A stretch of 10,553 nucleotides of DNA from an uncultured Collinsella sp. (GCA_900552425.1 URZR01000047.1:1-10553); one strand, 5' to 3'. Positions 1-7,485 are shown, numbered from the stretch's first letter. Numbers and translations: made by a program. The notes: generated by a model from the sequence alone, not told the origin.

Positions 1-394
1 GCTCTTCGCCCGCATTGATCCGGATACCGAGACTTTTGAAGAGGTGGGCTTTCGCAGCCACGGATGCCTAGCCGCCATTGGCTGCGCGGCCCTGCTGGCA
101 AACAAGCTGCCCGGTAAAACCTTTGAGCAAGCGCTCGCCATCACCAAGGAAGAACTTGATGAGGAGCTGGGAGGGCTTCCCAAGAGCCGCATCTACACGC
201 TGGTATTTGGCATCGAGGCGGTTCGCGCGCTCATTGGCGACTACTGCCTGCGCATCAAGGGCTACTCCCTGGCGCAGCTTACCCAGGAGATTCCCTGCGA
301 TTATATGTGCGTCAACTGCCTGCTCACGGAAAACTGCTCCCTGCGCGACGAGCGCGTTGACCAAGAGATGCGCGAGCTGGGCGAAATCGAGTAG
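1..394 (+). CDS. NifU/IscU-like iron-sulfur cluster scaffold protein, 3' part only
   Basis: The 5' end lies outside the window; the frame is open from base 2, and the GTG at 44 is an internal Val codon, not a convincing start (no ribosome site). The visible 130 residues match the second half of the NifU/IscU N-terminal fold: FRSHGCLAAIGCAALLANKLPGKT corresponds to the conserved block around the second scaffold cysteine, and LGGLPKSRIYTLVFGIEAV to the block that normally carries the third. In IscU that block reads Lys-x-His-Cys-Ser; here the His-Cys pair is Tyr-Thr, so the third cluster ligand appears absent. The C-terminus instead adds a compact CX3CX2CX5C motif (cysteine codons from 296 to 337). 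The family assembles Fe-S clusters in the cytoplasm for transfer to apo-proteins; the altered ligands make the exact role uncertain. The first ligand cannot be judged because it would lie upstream. The gene ends 85 bp before purB. Confidence 0.72.
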   Translation, partial: LFARIDPDTETFEEVGFRSHGCLAAIGCAALLANKLPGKTFEQALAITKEELDEELGGLPKSRIYTLVFGIEAVRALIGDYCLRIKGYSLAQLTQEIPCDYMCVNCLLTENCSLRDERVDQEMRELGEIE

Positions 395-399
395 CGCAA

Positions 400-428
400 G
401 GGTTGCCAACACCCCGTCACGCTACAAT
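400..428 (+). promoter_or_regulatory. candidate purB promoter
   Basis: TACAAT at 423-428 is a good -10 hexamer about 50 bases upstream of purB. The -35 is poor: GGGTTG (400-405) gives 17-bp spacing, while the better-looking TTGCCA (403-408) gives only 14. The gap between genes supports a separate promoter; the exact -35 is unsure. Confidence 0.4.
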
Positions 429-445
429 GGATGTATCTGACCTGC

Positions 446-459
446 GCGGCGCGCGCCGC
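446..459. repeat. 14-bp perfect GC palindrome in the purB leader
   Basis: GCGGCGCGCGCCGC is a perfect self-complementary 14-mer. It lies between the candidate -10 (423-428) and the purB ribosome site AGAAGGAG (466-473), so inside the expected 5' leader. It could be an operator or an RNA stem; it has no loop as written, so an intramolecular hairpin would have to melt some central pairs. It may also be chance in GC-rich DNA. Confidence 0.4.
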
Positions 460-479
460 TTGTACAGAAGGAGTCGCCG

Positions 480-1826
480 GTGATCGACCGCTACACTCGC
501 CCCGAAATGGGACACATCTTCTCCCTCGAGAACAAGTACGCCATTTGGCAGGAGATCGAGGTTCTGGCCTGCGAGGCCCAGGCGGAGCTCGGTAAGATCG
601 GTATTTCCAAAGACGAGGCCCAGTGGATCCGCGATCATGCCAACTTTGAGAAGGCGAAGGTCGACGAGATCGAGGAAGTCACGCGCCACGACGTCATTGC
701 CTTCCTGACCAACATGAAGGAATACATCGATGCCGATGTTCCCGAGGGCGACCCCAAGCCCAGCCGCTGGGTTCACTATGGCATGACCAGCTCCGATCTG
801 GGCGACACGGCTCTGTGCTACCAGCTCACCCAGGCCTGCGACTTGATCATCGAGGACGTCAAGAACCTCGGCGAGATTTGCAAGCGTCGCGCCTTTGAGG
901 AGCGCAATACGCTCTGTGCCGGCCGCACTCATGGCATCCATGCCGAGCCGATGACCTTCGGCATGAAGTTTGGCTCTTGGGCCTGGGAGCTCAAGCGCGA
1001 TCTGGATCGTCTTGAGGACGCCCGCAAGAATGTTGCCTTCGGTGCCATCTCGGGCGCTGTCGGCACGTACAGCTCCATCGAGCCGTTTGTCGAGGAATAT
1101 GTCTGCGAGCACCTGGGCCTGGTTCACGACCCGCTGTCCACGCAGGTTATTAGCCGCGATCATCACGCCTACCTCGCCGGCGTTCTTGCCACCACCGCGG
1201 CCACTTGTGAGCGCATCGCTACCGAGGTTCGCAATCTGCAGAAGACCGATACGCTCGAGGCCGAGGAGCCGTTCCGTAAGGGCCAAAAGGGCAGCTCCGC
1301 CATGCCGCACAAGCGCAACCCCATCACCATGGAGAAGGTCTGCGGCCTATCGCGCGTCGTGAAGGCCAACGCGCAGGTTGCCTTCGACAACGTCGCCCTG
1401 TGGCACGAGCGTGACATTTCGCACTCCTCTGCCGAGCGCGTCGCCCAGGCCGATAGCTTCATCGCGCTCGACCACATGTTCCAGTGCCTCATCCGCGTTA
1501 TCGACGGCCTGCAGCTGTATCCCGCTCGCATGATGGCCAACCTCAATAAGACCCGCGGCCTCATCTTCTCCTCCAAGGTGCTGCTCGCCCTCGTCGACAC
1601 GGGCATCACCCGCGAGGACGCGTACGCCATTGTGCAGGAGAACGCCATGGCAACCTGGCACGAGGTACAGGATTGTGTCTCCGGCCCCACCTTTAAGGAA
1701 CGTCTCGAGGCCGATCCGCGCTGCACCGTCAGCCAGGAGAAGCTCGACGAGATTTTTGATCCGTGGGACTTCCTCACCCGTATCGACACGGTCTTTGATC
1801 GCCTGGAGCAGCTGAGCTTCGAGTAG
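480..1826 (+). CDS. purB: adenylosuccinate lyase
   Basis: This cytoplasmic homotetrameric enzyme of the fumarase/aspartase superfamily performs two fumarate-releasing steps: SAICAR to AICAR in IMP synthesis, and adenylosuccinate to AMP. The 448-residue length is typical. Visible blocks in order: TRHDVIAF (68-75), HYGMTSSDLGDT (about 99-110), GRTHGIHAEP (148-157, with the likely catalytic acid histidine), and the superfamily signature GSSAMPHKRNP (271-281), whose serine loop supplies the catalytic base. The GTG start at 480 is supported by AGAAGGAG (466-473) with a 6-base spacer; no better in-frame start exists. It stands alone between a candidate promoter with a palindromic leader and a downstream stem-loop, so it is probably monocistronic. 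purC lies 4.2 kb downstream on the same strand. Confidence 0.97.
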   Translation: MIDRYTRPEMGHIFSLENKYAIWQEIEVLACEAQAELGKIGISKDEAQWIRDHANFEKAKVDEIEEVTRHDVIAFLTNMKEYIDADVPEGDPKPSRWVHYGMTSSDLGDTALCYQLTQACDLIIEDVKNLGEICKRRAFEERNTLCAGRTHGIHAEPMTFGMKFGSWAWELKRDLDRLEDARKNVAFGAISGAVGTYSSIEPFVEEYVCEHLGLVHDPLSTQVISRDHHAYLAGVLATTAATCERIATEVRNLQKTDTLEAEEPFRKGQKGSSAMPHKRNPITMEKVCGLSRVVKANAQVAFDNVALWHERDISHSSAERVAQADSFIALDHMFQCLIRVIDGLQLYPARMMANLNKTRGLIFSSKVLLALVDTGITREDAYAIVQENAMATWHEVQDCVSGPTFKERLEADPRCTVSQEKLDEIFDPWDFLTRIDTVFDRLEQLSFE

Positions 1827-1852
1827 GTTCGGGCATAACGTTAGCTTTTTAG

Positions 1853-1890
1853 GGCGCTTTGCTGGTAATGTGTGTTGCCGGCAAAGCGCC
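1853..1890 (+). terminator. stem-loop terminator after purB
   Basis: A 13-bp stem (1853-1865 with 1878-1890, one G-T wobble) encloses a 12-base loop, 27 bases past the purB stop. The downstream side is only mildly T-rich, so it may be a weak or factor-assisted terminator. The five Ts (1846-1850) are on the upstream side and would not serve the + strand. Confidence 0.55.
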
Positions 1891-1893
1891 TCG

Positions 1894-1920
1894 TTGCATT
1901 TAGGGAAAGACGGGGATAAT
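1894..1920 (+). promoter_or_regulatory. candidate promoter for the TSCPD/lipoprotein pair
   Basis: TTGCAT (1894-1899) and GATAAT (1915-1920) are separated by 15 bp and lie 35 bases before the start codon at 1955, just after the purB stem-loop. The hexamers are reasonable and the spacing is short. Confidence 0.35.
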
Positions 1921-1954
1921 AGTCGTCTCGAATAACATTCTGAGAGGGGATCGC

Positions 1955-2218
1955 ATGATTTCGTTTGATTACAAGCCTCAGGGCGTGTGTGCTCGCAATA
2001 TTCACCTTGACCTTTCCGATGACGGCAACAAGGTGATGGGCGTTGAGTTTACCGGCGGCTGCGATGGTAACCTCAAGGCCATCTCCAGGCTGGTCGAGGG
2101 TGCTCCTGCCGATCGGGTAATCGAGGTTCTCGCCGGTAATACCTGCGGTATGAAAAAGACCTCCTGCGCCGACCAGCTTACGCGCGCTATCGAGGCCGCT
2201 CGCGCCGAGATCGCCTAA
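1955..2218 (+). CDS. TSCPD domain-containing protein (TIGR03905-like)
   Basis: This 87-residue protein resembles the stand-alone TSCPD family, named after a Thr-Ser-Cys-Pro-Asp motif also found at the C-terminus of B12-dependent ribonucleotide reductases. No reaction is established for the stand-alone form. Visible features: an early GVCARNI (10-16), the central EFTGGCDGNLKAI (31-43), NTCG (62-65) and the signature at 69-74, which here reads TSCADQ, with Ala where Pro is usual. Cysteines at 12, 36, 64 and 71 could form a metal or redox site; this is inference. The ATG is preceded by GAGAGGGG (1942-1949), a good ribosome site. The stop TAA overlaps the next ATG (TAATG), so the downstream lipoprotein is probably translationally coupled to it. 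Confidence 0.8.
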   Translation: MISFDYKPQGVCARNIHLDLSDDGNKVMGVEFTGGCDGNLKAISRLVEGAPADRVIEVLAGNTCGMKKTSCADQLTRAIEAARAEIA

Positions 2219-3429
2219 TGGGTATCGCCGATCACATCAAGAACGGAATATCGCGTCGCGGCTTTGTACTCGGTGGGGCTGCCGCGGGCGCTGCCACGGT
2301 GCTTGCCGGATGCTCGAAAAAAACGGGCACCAGCGATGATGCCGCCGGCGAGCCGCAGGTTATCAAGGACGATTCCAAAATCATCTCGATTACGGATGAG
2401 TACGAGGCAGTCGACATCGATCTTGAGCCGGCGGCGTCGTGGACGCTGCCTCTGGGTACGCTGCTGTACTACTGCGACGGCGATTACGCCGCGGCGATGA
2501 TGGCGCCCGCATCGGCACTGCACGCCAACACACTCGGTGTGCTTAACCTGGGCGATGGCTCGCTTACCACATTAATCGAGGATCCTATCGAAGGCACGGG
2601 ATATGCATTCTACGATGTCCGTGCCGGCGACGGCGTATTCGCGTGGGTTGAGATGAACTTTGCTAATTCATCGTGGAAGCTCTACGCTCAAAATCTGTCG
2701 GGCGCTTCGCTCTCTGGCGACGTGGTTGAGCTCGATCGAGGTGGCAAGGACTATGATCCGCCCCTGTTTACGGCGTTCGGGTCATCAGTCATCTGGTATA
2801 AAATGCCTTCGGCAGGCGGCAATAAAACGAGTAGTGATTCGTTTTGCTATCGTCGCTCGCTTGATGAATCCAAGGCCGAGACAATTTGGAAATCGACGGG
2901 CCGCTTTGCATCGGCCCCGCGTGCGAGCGACGGCATTTTGACCATCTCGCCGCGTGTCCGCAACGACGAAGGCGTCTACTACGGCATAACGGCAATCGAT
3001 CTGACCGACGGCAACAACACCAAACGTGCCCAGCTAGTTCTTCCCTCGTCAGTCTCGCCTTTCGAGGCCGTATATATGGGCGATACCTTCGTGTTTTCTA
3101 TCGAGGCGACCTATAGTGGCGTGGGCAGCTTGGGCAACATGGGCACGTATATCGGTAATGAGGGAGGGCCGTACCTCTTCCTGTCACGCGAACCGCTCGC
3201 ATGTGCGGCTGGCAAGAAGAATAAATACCTTGTTAAGGTGCAGGCATCGCATTTCCTGATCGACACCTCTGCCAAGACCTATGGCTCGCTGCTGTCGCCC
3301 GACCGCGCTTTGGAGTATGGCGATTATCCAGCTACGGCGGGAAAATCGGACTCATTCCTTACGTACGCCACGGTGCGCAACAGCCAGGGTATACCAGAGA
3401 CGGTCACTGCACGCCTATTCTCTCTTTAA
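2218..3429 (+). CDS. Tat-exported lipoprotein, function unknown
   Basis: The 403-residue product begins with a textbook twin-arginine signal, ISRRGFVLGG (11-20), then an Ala/Gly-rich hydrophobic stretch and the lipobox LAGC with Cys32 as the probable lipidated residue. It should therefore be folded in the cytoplasm, exported by Tat and anchored on the outer face of the membrane. After a Ser/Asp/Gly-rich linker, the body is rich in aromatic, Gly and Asp residues with alternating beta-like segments, for example VFAWVEMNF, VIWYKMP and YYGITAIDL. This suggests a beta-propeller-like fold, but I recognise no family. Its ATG shares a base with the stop of the TSCPD gene and has no strong ribosome site of its own, pointing to translational coupling. 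It is followed by a stem-loop and then a two-component system; whether it works with either neighbour is unknown. Confidence 0.8.
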   Translation: MGIADHIKNGISRRGFVLGGAAAGAATVLAGCSKKTGTSDDAAGEPQVIKDDSKIISITDEYEAVDIDLEPAASWTLPLGTLLYYCDGDYAAAMMAPASALHANTLGVLNLGDGSLTTLIEDPIEGTGYAFYDVRAGDGVFAWVEMNFANSSWKLYAQNLSGASLSGDVVELDRGGKDYDPPLFTAFGSSVIWYKMPSAGGNKTSSDSFCYRRSLDESKAETIWKSTGRFASAPRASDGILTISPRVRNDEGVYYGITAIDLTDGNNTKRAQLVLPSSVSPFEAVYMGDTFVFSIEATYSGVGSLGNMGTYIGNEGGPYLFLSREPLACAAGKKNKYLVKVQASHFLIDTSAKTYGSLLSPDRALEYGDYPATAGKSDSFLTYATVRNSQGIPETVTARLFSL

Positions 3430-3488
3430 GCTTAGAGGGGTTAAAAAGGCGCCAACAGGGGAATAAACGCGTTGTAATTGTGAGTACC

Positions 3489-3527
3489 GCCCGCCGAGCT
3501 GCCGCGTCATAGCGGCATCCGGCGGGC
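3489..3527. terminator. GC-rich stem-loop between lipoprotein and regulator genes
   Basis: Outer arms GCCCGCCG (3489-3496) and CGGCGGGC (3520-3527) pair perfectly, and inner arms TGCCGC (3500-3505) and GCGGCA (3512-3517) add six more pairs, with a small asymmetric internal loop. There is no T tract on either side, so it is either a weak terminator for the lipoprotein transcript or a regulatory structure just upstream of the regulator promoter. Confidence 0.5.
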
Positions 3528-3537
3528 TCAGGTGCGT

Positions 3538-3543
3538 TAAAAT
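3538..3543 (+). promoter_or_regulatory. candidate -10 for the two-component operon
   Basis: TAAAAT lies 40 bases upstream of the response-regulator ATG. No convincing -35 hexamer is seen because the position falls in the GC-rich stem-loop, so an activator-dependent promoter is possible. Confidence 0.3.
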
Positions 3544-3582
3544 GGGCTTGTTCTTAGCTAATTGAGACAGGGGGGCCGTGTT

Positions 3583-4305
3583 ATGGCTTCAGATGCAAAA
3601 AAGATTCTGCTGGTCGAGGATGAGAAGGCAATCCGTGACGCCGTCGCTGCCTATCTCGAGCGCGAAGGCTACTGGGTTGTGGGCGTCGGCGACGGCCAGT
3701 CCGCGATCGAGGAGTTCGAGAAGCATCAGTTCGACCTGGTCGTGCTCGACCTTATGCTCCCCAAGATTCCCGGCGAGCGCGTTTGCCGCACCATTCGCGA
3801 TACCTCGGATGTCCCCATCATCATGCTGACGGCTAAGGGCGAGATCGAGGACCGTATTATCGGTCTTGAGCTCGGCGCCGACGACTATCTGATTAAGCCG
3901 TTCTCGCCGCGCGAGCTCGTCGCCCGCGTTCGCGCTCTGTTCCGCCGTGCCCATCAGGCCGACGAGCCCGCCGTCGAGGTGCTCGACTTCGGCGATCTGG
4001 TCATCGATATCTCGGGCCACAAGATCTTGGTCGAGGGCAAGGAAGTCGATCTGACGGCTTCCGAGTTCAAGCTGCTCACCACGCTCGCCCGCCATCCCGG
4101 CCGTGTGTATAACCGCATGGAGCTGGTCGAGAAAGTGCTCGGGTATGACTTTGAGGGCTATGAGCGCACCATCGATAGCCACGTGAAGAATCTTCGCGCC
4201 AAGCTGGGCGATGATCCCAAGAAGCCAAAGTGGCTCTACACCGTCCATGGTGTCGGCTATCGCTTCGAGGCTCCGGCCAAGACCGATAAGTCGGACGAGA
4301 AATAG
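3583..4305 (+). CDS. OmpR/PhoB-family response regulator
   Basis: This 240-residue cytoplasmic DNA-binding regulator should be phosphorylated by the kinase encoded next to it. The receiver domain (about 7-120) has the acidic pair E12-D13, phosphoacceptor Asp56 in DLVVLDLMLP, Thr83 in IIMLTAKG and Lys105 in YLIKPF, all canonical. The C-terminal winged helix (about 140-232) shows LTASEFKLL, the conserved YERTIDSHVKNLRAKL recognition region and the terminal YTVHGVGYRF hairpin. I chose ATG 3583 over an upstream in-frame TTG at 3562 because the ribosome site AGGGGGG (about 3569-3575) sits 7 bases before the ATG and would lie inside the longer frame. The kinase starts 11 bases after the stop, so the two are one operon. 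Target genes cannot be told from this sequence. Confidence 0.96.
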   Translation: MASDAKKILLVEDEKAIRDAVAAYLEREGYWVVGVGDGQSAIEEFEKHQFDLVVLDLMLPKIPGERVCRTIRDTSDVPIIMLTAKGEIEDRIIGLELGADDYLIKPFSPRELVARVRALFRRAHQADEPAVEVLDFGDLVIDISGHKILVEGKEVDLTASEFKLLTTLARHPGRVYNRMELVEKVLGYDFEGYERTIDSHVKNLRAKLGDDPKKPKWLYTVHGVGYRFEAPAKTDKSDEK

Positions 4306-4316
4306 GGAAATCACAT

Positions 4317-5882
4317 ATGACACCTGCGCGCTTTGAAATCGGACAAAAGCACAAGCAGGAGAGCGAGGCGGGTTCCAAGGCTAGCTGGAACACGCCTCGT
4401 TCCGATTCACGGCCAACGATGAGCTATCCCTCGCGCATGGCACTTGCTTTTGCTCTGACATCGCTCATGACGGTATTGGTGCTGGTGGGCGTTGTCTCTG
4501 TTGTGTGGGGCACGGTCTTTTCGGATTACACACGCTCCAATATCGTCGAAATCGCAAATTCCGCTGCCGAGAAGTTGGCAACCTCATATGAGGAAAACGG
4601 CTCTTGGACCGCGGGGGAACTGCGCACGGTCGCAACGTCGAGTTTGGTTTCCGACGATCTGGGTATGCAGGTCGTCAATAAAAAGGGCGTGATCGTTTAT
4701 GACGATTCCTGGCCCTCGGCAAGCGCCACCGCCGATGTACGCGAAAACCAGGCTACGACCGACGACACGAGCGGCAAGAGGGCATCGCATAGCCCGGTCT
4801 CGTCTGCTCCAACCGACTCCGATAGCGTTGCTAACGTCGAGATTGTAACGTCTTCCGGCGAGCATGTCGGACAGGTAAAGCTGTGGGCCATCGGCTCCGA
4901 CGCGCTGCTCACCAAGGCGGACTCTGCGTTTAGGGAGAAGACCTTTAACGCCATGGCCCTCGCCGCGGTTGTTGCAATCTGCATTTCGGTCGTTATCGGA
5001 TCGCTCGTGTCACGCATGCTCACCAAGCCGATTCATCGCATCACCAGTACCGCAAAGCAAATCCGTGACGGCGACCTGTCGGCTCGCACGGGACTGCGCG
5101 GTGATGACGAGATCGATCAGCTGGGAGAGACCTTCGACGAGATGGCCACCTCACTCGAGAAAGATATGAAGCACGAGAAGCGCCTGACCTCTGATGTTGC
5201 CCACGAGCTGCGCACGCCGCTCATGGCCATGCTTGCAACGGTCGAGGCCATGCAAGACGGTGTGTATCCCACCGACGACGAACACCTGGAGACGGTCGCT
5301 TCCGAGACGCGTCGCCTGGCTCGTCTGGTGCAGCAGATGCTCGACCTGTCGCGCATGGAAAACAGCACGGCTCCGCTCAACCTTGAGCCGGTGGACATGG
5401 TTCCTTTCGTGCGTTCCATCGTCAATGCCCAGGAGCGCCTGTTTGTCGACCGCGATCTGCGCCTGCGTTTTGCGGACGAGACCCAGGGTCACGACGATGT
5501 CGTCGAGGCCGATCCCGACATGATCACGCAATGTGTTATCAACCTCATGAGCAACGCCATGCGCTATACCCCCGAGGGGGGTTGGGTCGTGGTGTCGGTG
5601 CTCAGCGACCGCAAGCACGTCGATATCGCGGTTTCGGATACGGGCATCGGTATCGCCAAGGATGATTTGTCGCGCATCTTCGGACGTTTTTGGCGTGCCG
5701 ACGCCAGTCGCGCCCGCGAGGCGGGTGGCCTGGGCGTGGGCCTCGCCGTGACCAAGCAGATTGTCGAGCGTCATCACGGCTACATATCCGTGGAGTCGGA
5801 GCTTGGAAAGGGTACGACTTTTACGATTCATCTGCCTCGCGAGCACACGGCGGACGCGGCATCTACTACAATGGAGCACTAG
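4317..5882 (+). CDS. membrane sensor histidine kinase
   Basis: This 521-residue kinase is the partner of the preceding regulator. Order of parts: a 40-residue polar cytoplasmic N-tail, TM1 (about 42-65), a large extracytoplasmic sensor region (about 66-209) with a Ser/Thr/Asp-rich insert near 135-172, TM2 (about 211-232), HAMP (about 233-285), HisKA with the phosphoacceptor His296 in DVAHELRTPL, and the ATPase domain with N box NLMSNAMRYT (409-418), G1 DTGIGI (441-446), F box IFGRFWR (454-460) and G2 GGLGVGLA (470-477). All catalytic motifs are intact. The ATG at 4317 follows AGGGAAA (4304-4310); a downstream ATG at 4419 lacks a ribosome site but would remove the unusual polar tail, so the start is fairly, not fully, certain. 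The sensor region resembles no ligand-binding domain I can name. Confidence 0.95.
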   Translation: MTPARFEIGQKHKQESEAGSKASWNTPRSDSRPTMSYPSRMALAFALTSLMTVLVLVGVVSVVWGTVFSDYTRSNIVEIANSAAEKLATSYEENGSWTAGELRTVATSSLVSDDLGMQVVNKKGVIVYDDSWPSASATADVRENQATTDDTSGKRASHSPVSSAPTDSDSVANVEIVTSSGEHVGQVKLWAIGSDALLTKADSAFREKTFNAMALAAVVAICISVVIGSLVSRMLTKPIHRITSTAKQIRDGDLSARTGLRGDDEIDQLGETFDEMATSLEKDMKHEKRLTSDVAHELRTPLMAMLATVEAMQDGVYPTDDEHLETVASETRRLARLVQQMLDLSRMENSTAPLNLEPVDMVPFVRSIVNAQERLFVDRDLRLRFADETQGHDDVVEADPDMITQCVINLMSNAMRYTPEGGWVVVSVLSDRKHVDIAVSDTGIGIAKDDLSRIFGRFWRADASRAREAGGLGVGLAVTKQIVERHHGYISVESELGKGTTFTIHLPREHTADAASTTMEH

Positions 5883-5991
5883 CTTTTCGCTACTCGGTGA
5901 AGGAGGGGTTTCGTCCCTGCCGTTCCGAGTTTGCGAAAACGTGCGGGAAAGAACCCGCATTACTGTCGTATTTTGGTAAGGAGTGACTCAC
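5883..5991. other. kinase-purC intergenic region with a small hairpin
   Basis: The 109 bases hold a hairpin TGCGGG/CCCGCA (5942-5947 with 5954-5959, loop AAAGAA), followed loosely by a TTTT run at 5971-5974. It could be a weak terminator for the kinase operon. TTGCGA (5931-5936) resembles a -35 but has no -10 at proper spacing. I see no recognisable purine riboswitch or PurR box. Confidence 0.35.
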
Positions 5992-6879
5992 GTGACAACG
6001 ATGGAGCGTCGTCCGGATTCCCGTGGCAAGGTTCGTGATATCTACGATGCCGGTGAAAACCTGCTGATGGTCGCCACCGACCGCATTTCTGCGTTCGACT
6101 TCATTCTTCCCGACGAGATTCCGTTTAAGGGAGAGGTGCTCAACCGCATCTCGGCATTCTGGTTCGATAAGTTTGCCGATATCGTTCCCAATCACCTCGT
6201 TTCCATCGATCCGGCGGATTTCCCCGAGGAGTTTGCCGAGTATCGTGACTACCTCGCAGGCCGCGCCATGCTGGTCAAGAAGGCCCAGACGATTCCTATC
6301 GAGTGCATCGTCCGCGGCTATCTGACCGGTTCGGGCAAGAAGACCTATGACGAGAACGGCACCGTCTGCGGCATTCAGCTGCCCGAGGGTCTGACCGAGG
6401 CCTCCAAGCTTCCCGAGCCGCTGTTCACGCCGTCCACGAAGGCCGAGATCGGCGACCACGACGAGAACATTTCGTTCGAGCGTTGCTGCGAGATCGTGGG
6501 TGAGGACATCGCCGCGCAGATTCGCGACCTGTCCCTCAAGATTTACAAGGCTGCTGCCGAGTATGCAGCGACCCGTGGCATCATCATCGCCGACACCAAG
6601 TTCGAGTTCGGTGTCATCGATGGCAAGGTCACGCTGATCGACGAGTGCCTCACGCCCGACTCCAGCCGTTTCTGGCCTGCCGCCAGCTACGAGGAGGGCA
6701 AGATTCAGCCCAGCTACGACAAGCAATTCGTCCGCAATTGGCTCAAGGCCAACTGGGATATGACGGGGGAGACCCCGCACCTGCCCGCCGAGGTCATCGA
6801 TGGCACGTCCGAGCGCTATCGAGAGGCCTTCCAGATCATCACGGGCTCCCAGTTCACAAGCATGAAGGAGAACGCATAA
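5992..6879 (+). CDS. purC: phosphoribosylaminoimidazole-succinocarboxamide (SAICAR) synthase
   Basis: PurC joins CAIR and aspartate at the cost of ATP to form SAICAR, the substrate that PurB (480-1826) then splits. The 295 residues correspond to the longer single-domain form rather than the roughly 240-residue E. coli type. Visible: GKVRDIY (12-18) with the ATP-binding lysine/arginine loop, EVLNRISAFWF (48-58), ECIVRGYLTGSGK (104-116), the family signature IIADTKFEFG (198-207), and DECLTPDSSRFWP (217-229). I set the start at GTG 5992: the ribosome site TAAGGAG (5977-5983) ends 8 bases before it, whereas an upstream in-frame GTG at 5983 overlaps that site and ATG 6001 is too far away. The stop is immediately followed by the GTG of the next gene, so the two are cotranscribed. 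Confidence 0.96.
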   Translation: MTTMERRPDSRGKVRDIYDAGENLLMVATDRISAFDFILPDEIPFKGEVLNRISAFWFDKFADIVPNHLVSIDPADFPEEFAEYRDYLAGRAMLVKKAQTIPIECIVRGYLTGSGKKTYDENGTVCGIQLPEGLTEASKLPEPLFTPSTKAEIGDHDENISFERCCEIVGEDIAAQIRDLSLKIYKAAAEYAATRGIIIADTKFEFGVIDGKVTLIDECLTPDSSRFWPAASYEEGKIQPSYDKQFVRNWLKANWDMTGETPHLPAEVIDGTSERYREAFQIITGSQFTSMKENA

Positions 6880-7455
6880 GTGAGTACCCGTAGCGCCACG
6901 AACAAGCGCACGCAATCCCACGAGGTTACCGGGGTTGCGCGCAAGTCCGCCGCATCTGCTAAACCCGCCCGCCAGGCAGCTAGCTCCGTTCGCGTCGTGC
7001 CGGCTTCGTCTAAGGCACGCCGCAAAGAGCTCGAGAAGGGCGAAAACCTTGAAGGCCTTTCCAAGGAGGAGAAGCGCGCCCGCAAGGCCAAACAGCGTGC
7101 TCACGAGGATCGTATCTACACGGTGTCGAATATTCTCCTCAAGCAGGACGAGGACTACACCAAGCGCCGTCGTATCTGGTGGGCCGTGCTCGCCATCGGC
7201 ATGGTACTCGTCGTGGCAATTTGGGCTTCGCTCTACTTCGCTCCCGGCGGCACGGTGTCCAGTCCTGTTCAGATGGTCGGCATCGTTTTGTCCTATGTCA
7301 TCATTCTGGGTGACTTTATCTACGACTTCGTTCGTATTCGTCCCCTGCGCAACATGTACCGCACGCAGGCCGAGGGCATGTCCGAGAACAAGCTCAACGC
7401 TCTTATCGAGCGCTCGGCTGCCGAGGAGGACAAGAAGGACTCCAAGAAGAAGTAG
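6880..7455 (+). CDS. lysine-rich two-helix membrane protein, unknown function
   Basis: This 191-residue protein belongs to no family I can name. Its first 97 residues are highly basic and Ala/Lys/Arg-rich with a probable charged helix (about 45-80, LSKEEKRARKAKQRAHEDR). Two hydrophobic helices follow: about 99-120 (IWWAVLAIGMVLVVAIWASLYF) and 128-150 (SPVQMVGIVLSYVIILGDFIYDF). They are joined by a short Gly/Ser loop, and a charged C-tail ends in lysines. By the positive-inside rule both termini should be cytoplasmic. The GTG start abuts the purC stop with no gap; AAGGAG (6865-6870), lying inside purC, serves it with a 9-base spacer. A strong terminator at 7486-7516 ends the purC unit. Co-expression with purC is clear; a functional link is not. 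Confidence 0.85.
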   Translation: MSTRSATNKRTQSHEVTGVARKSAASAKPARQAASSVRVVPASSKARRKELEKGENLEGLSKEEKRARKAKQRAHEDRIYTVSNILLKQDEDYTKRRRIWWAVLAIGMVLVVAIWASLYFAPGGTVSSPVQMVGIVLSYVIILGDFIYDFVRIRPLRNMYRTQAEGMSENKLNALIERSAAEEDKKDSKKK

Positions 7456-7485
7456 CGTTTGTATCCATACTTATCGCTAAGATAT

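Noticed and set aside
417..1310. 297-codon open frame on the - strand opposite purB
   Set aside because: It is the mirror of a GC-rich, strongly conserved coding frame; the product is Leu/Gly/Ala/Val-rich with no motif and no ribosome site.
5151..5960. 269-codon open frame on the - strand opposite the histidine kinase
   Set aside because: Shadow of the kinase catalytic domains; His/Arg/Leu-rich with no motif.
5983..5991. Upstream GTG as purC start
   Set aside because: It overlaps the ribosome site TAAGGAG, which is correctly spaced for GTG 5992.
5890..7104. 404-codon open frame on the - strand
   Set aside because: It covers purC and part of the next gene antisense; the composition is typical of a shadow frame and it has no family match.
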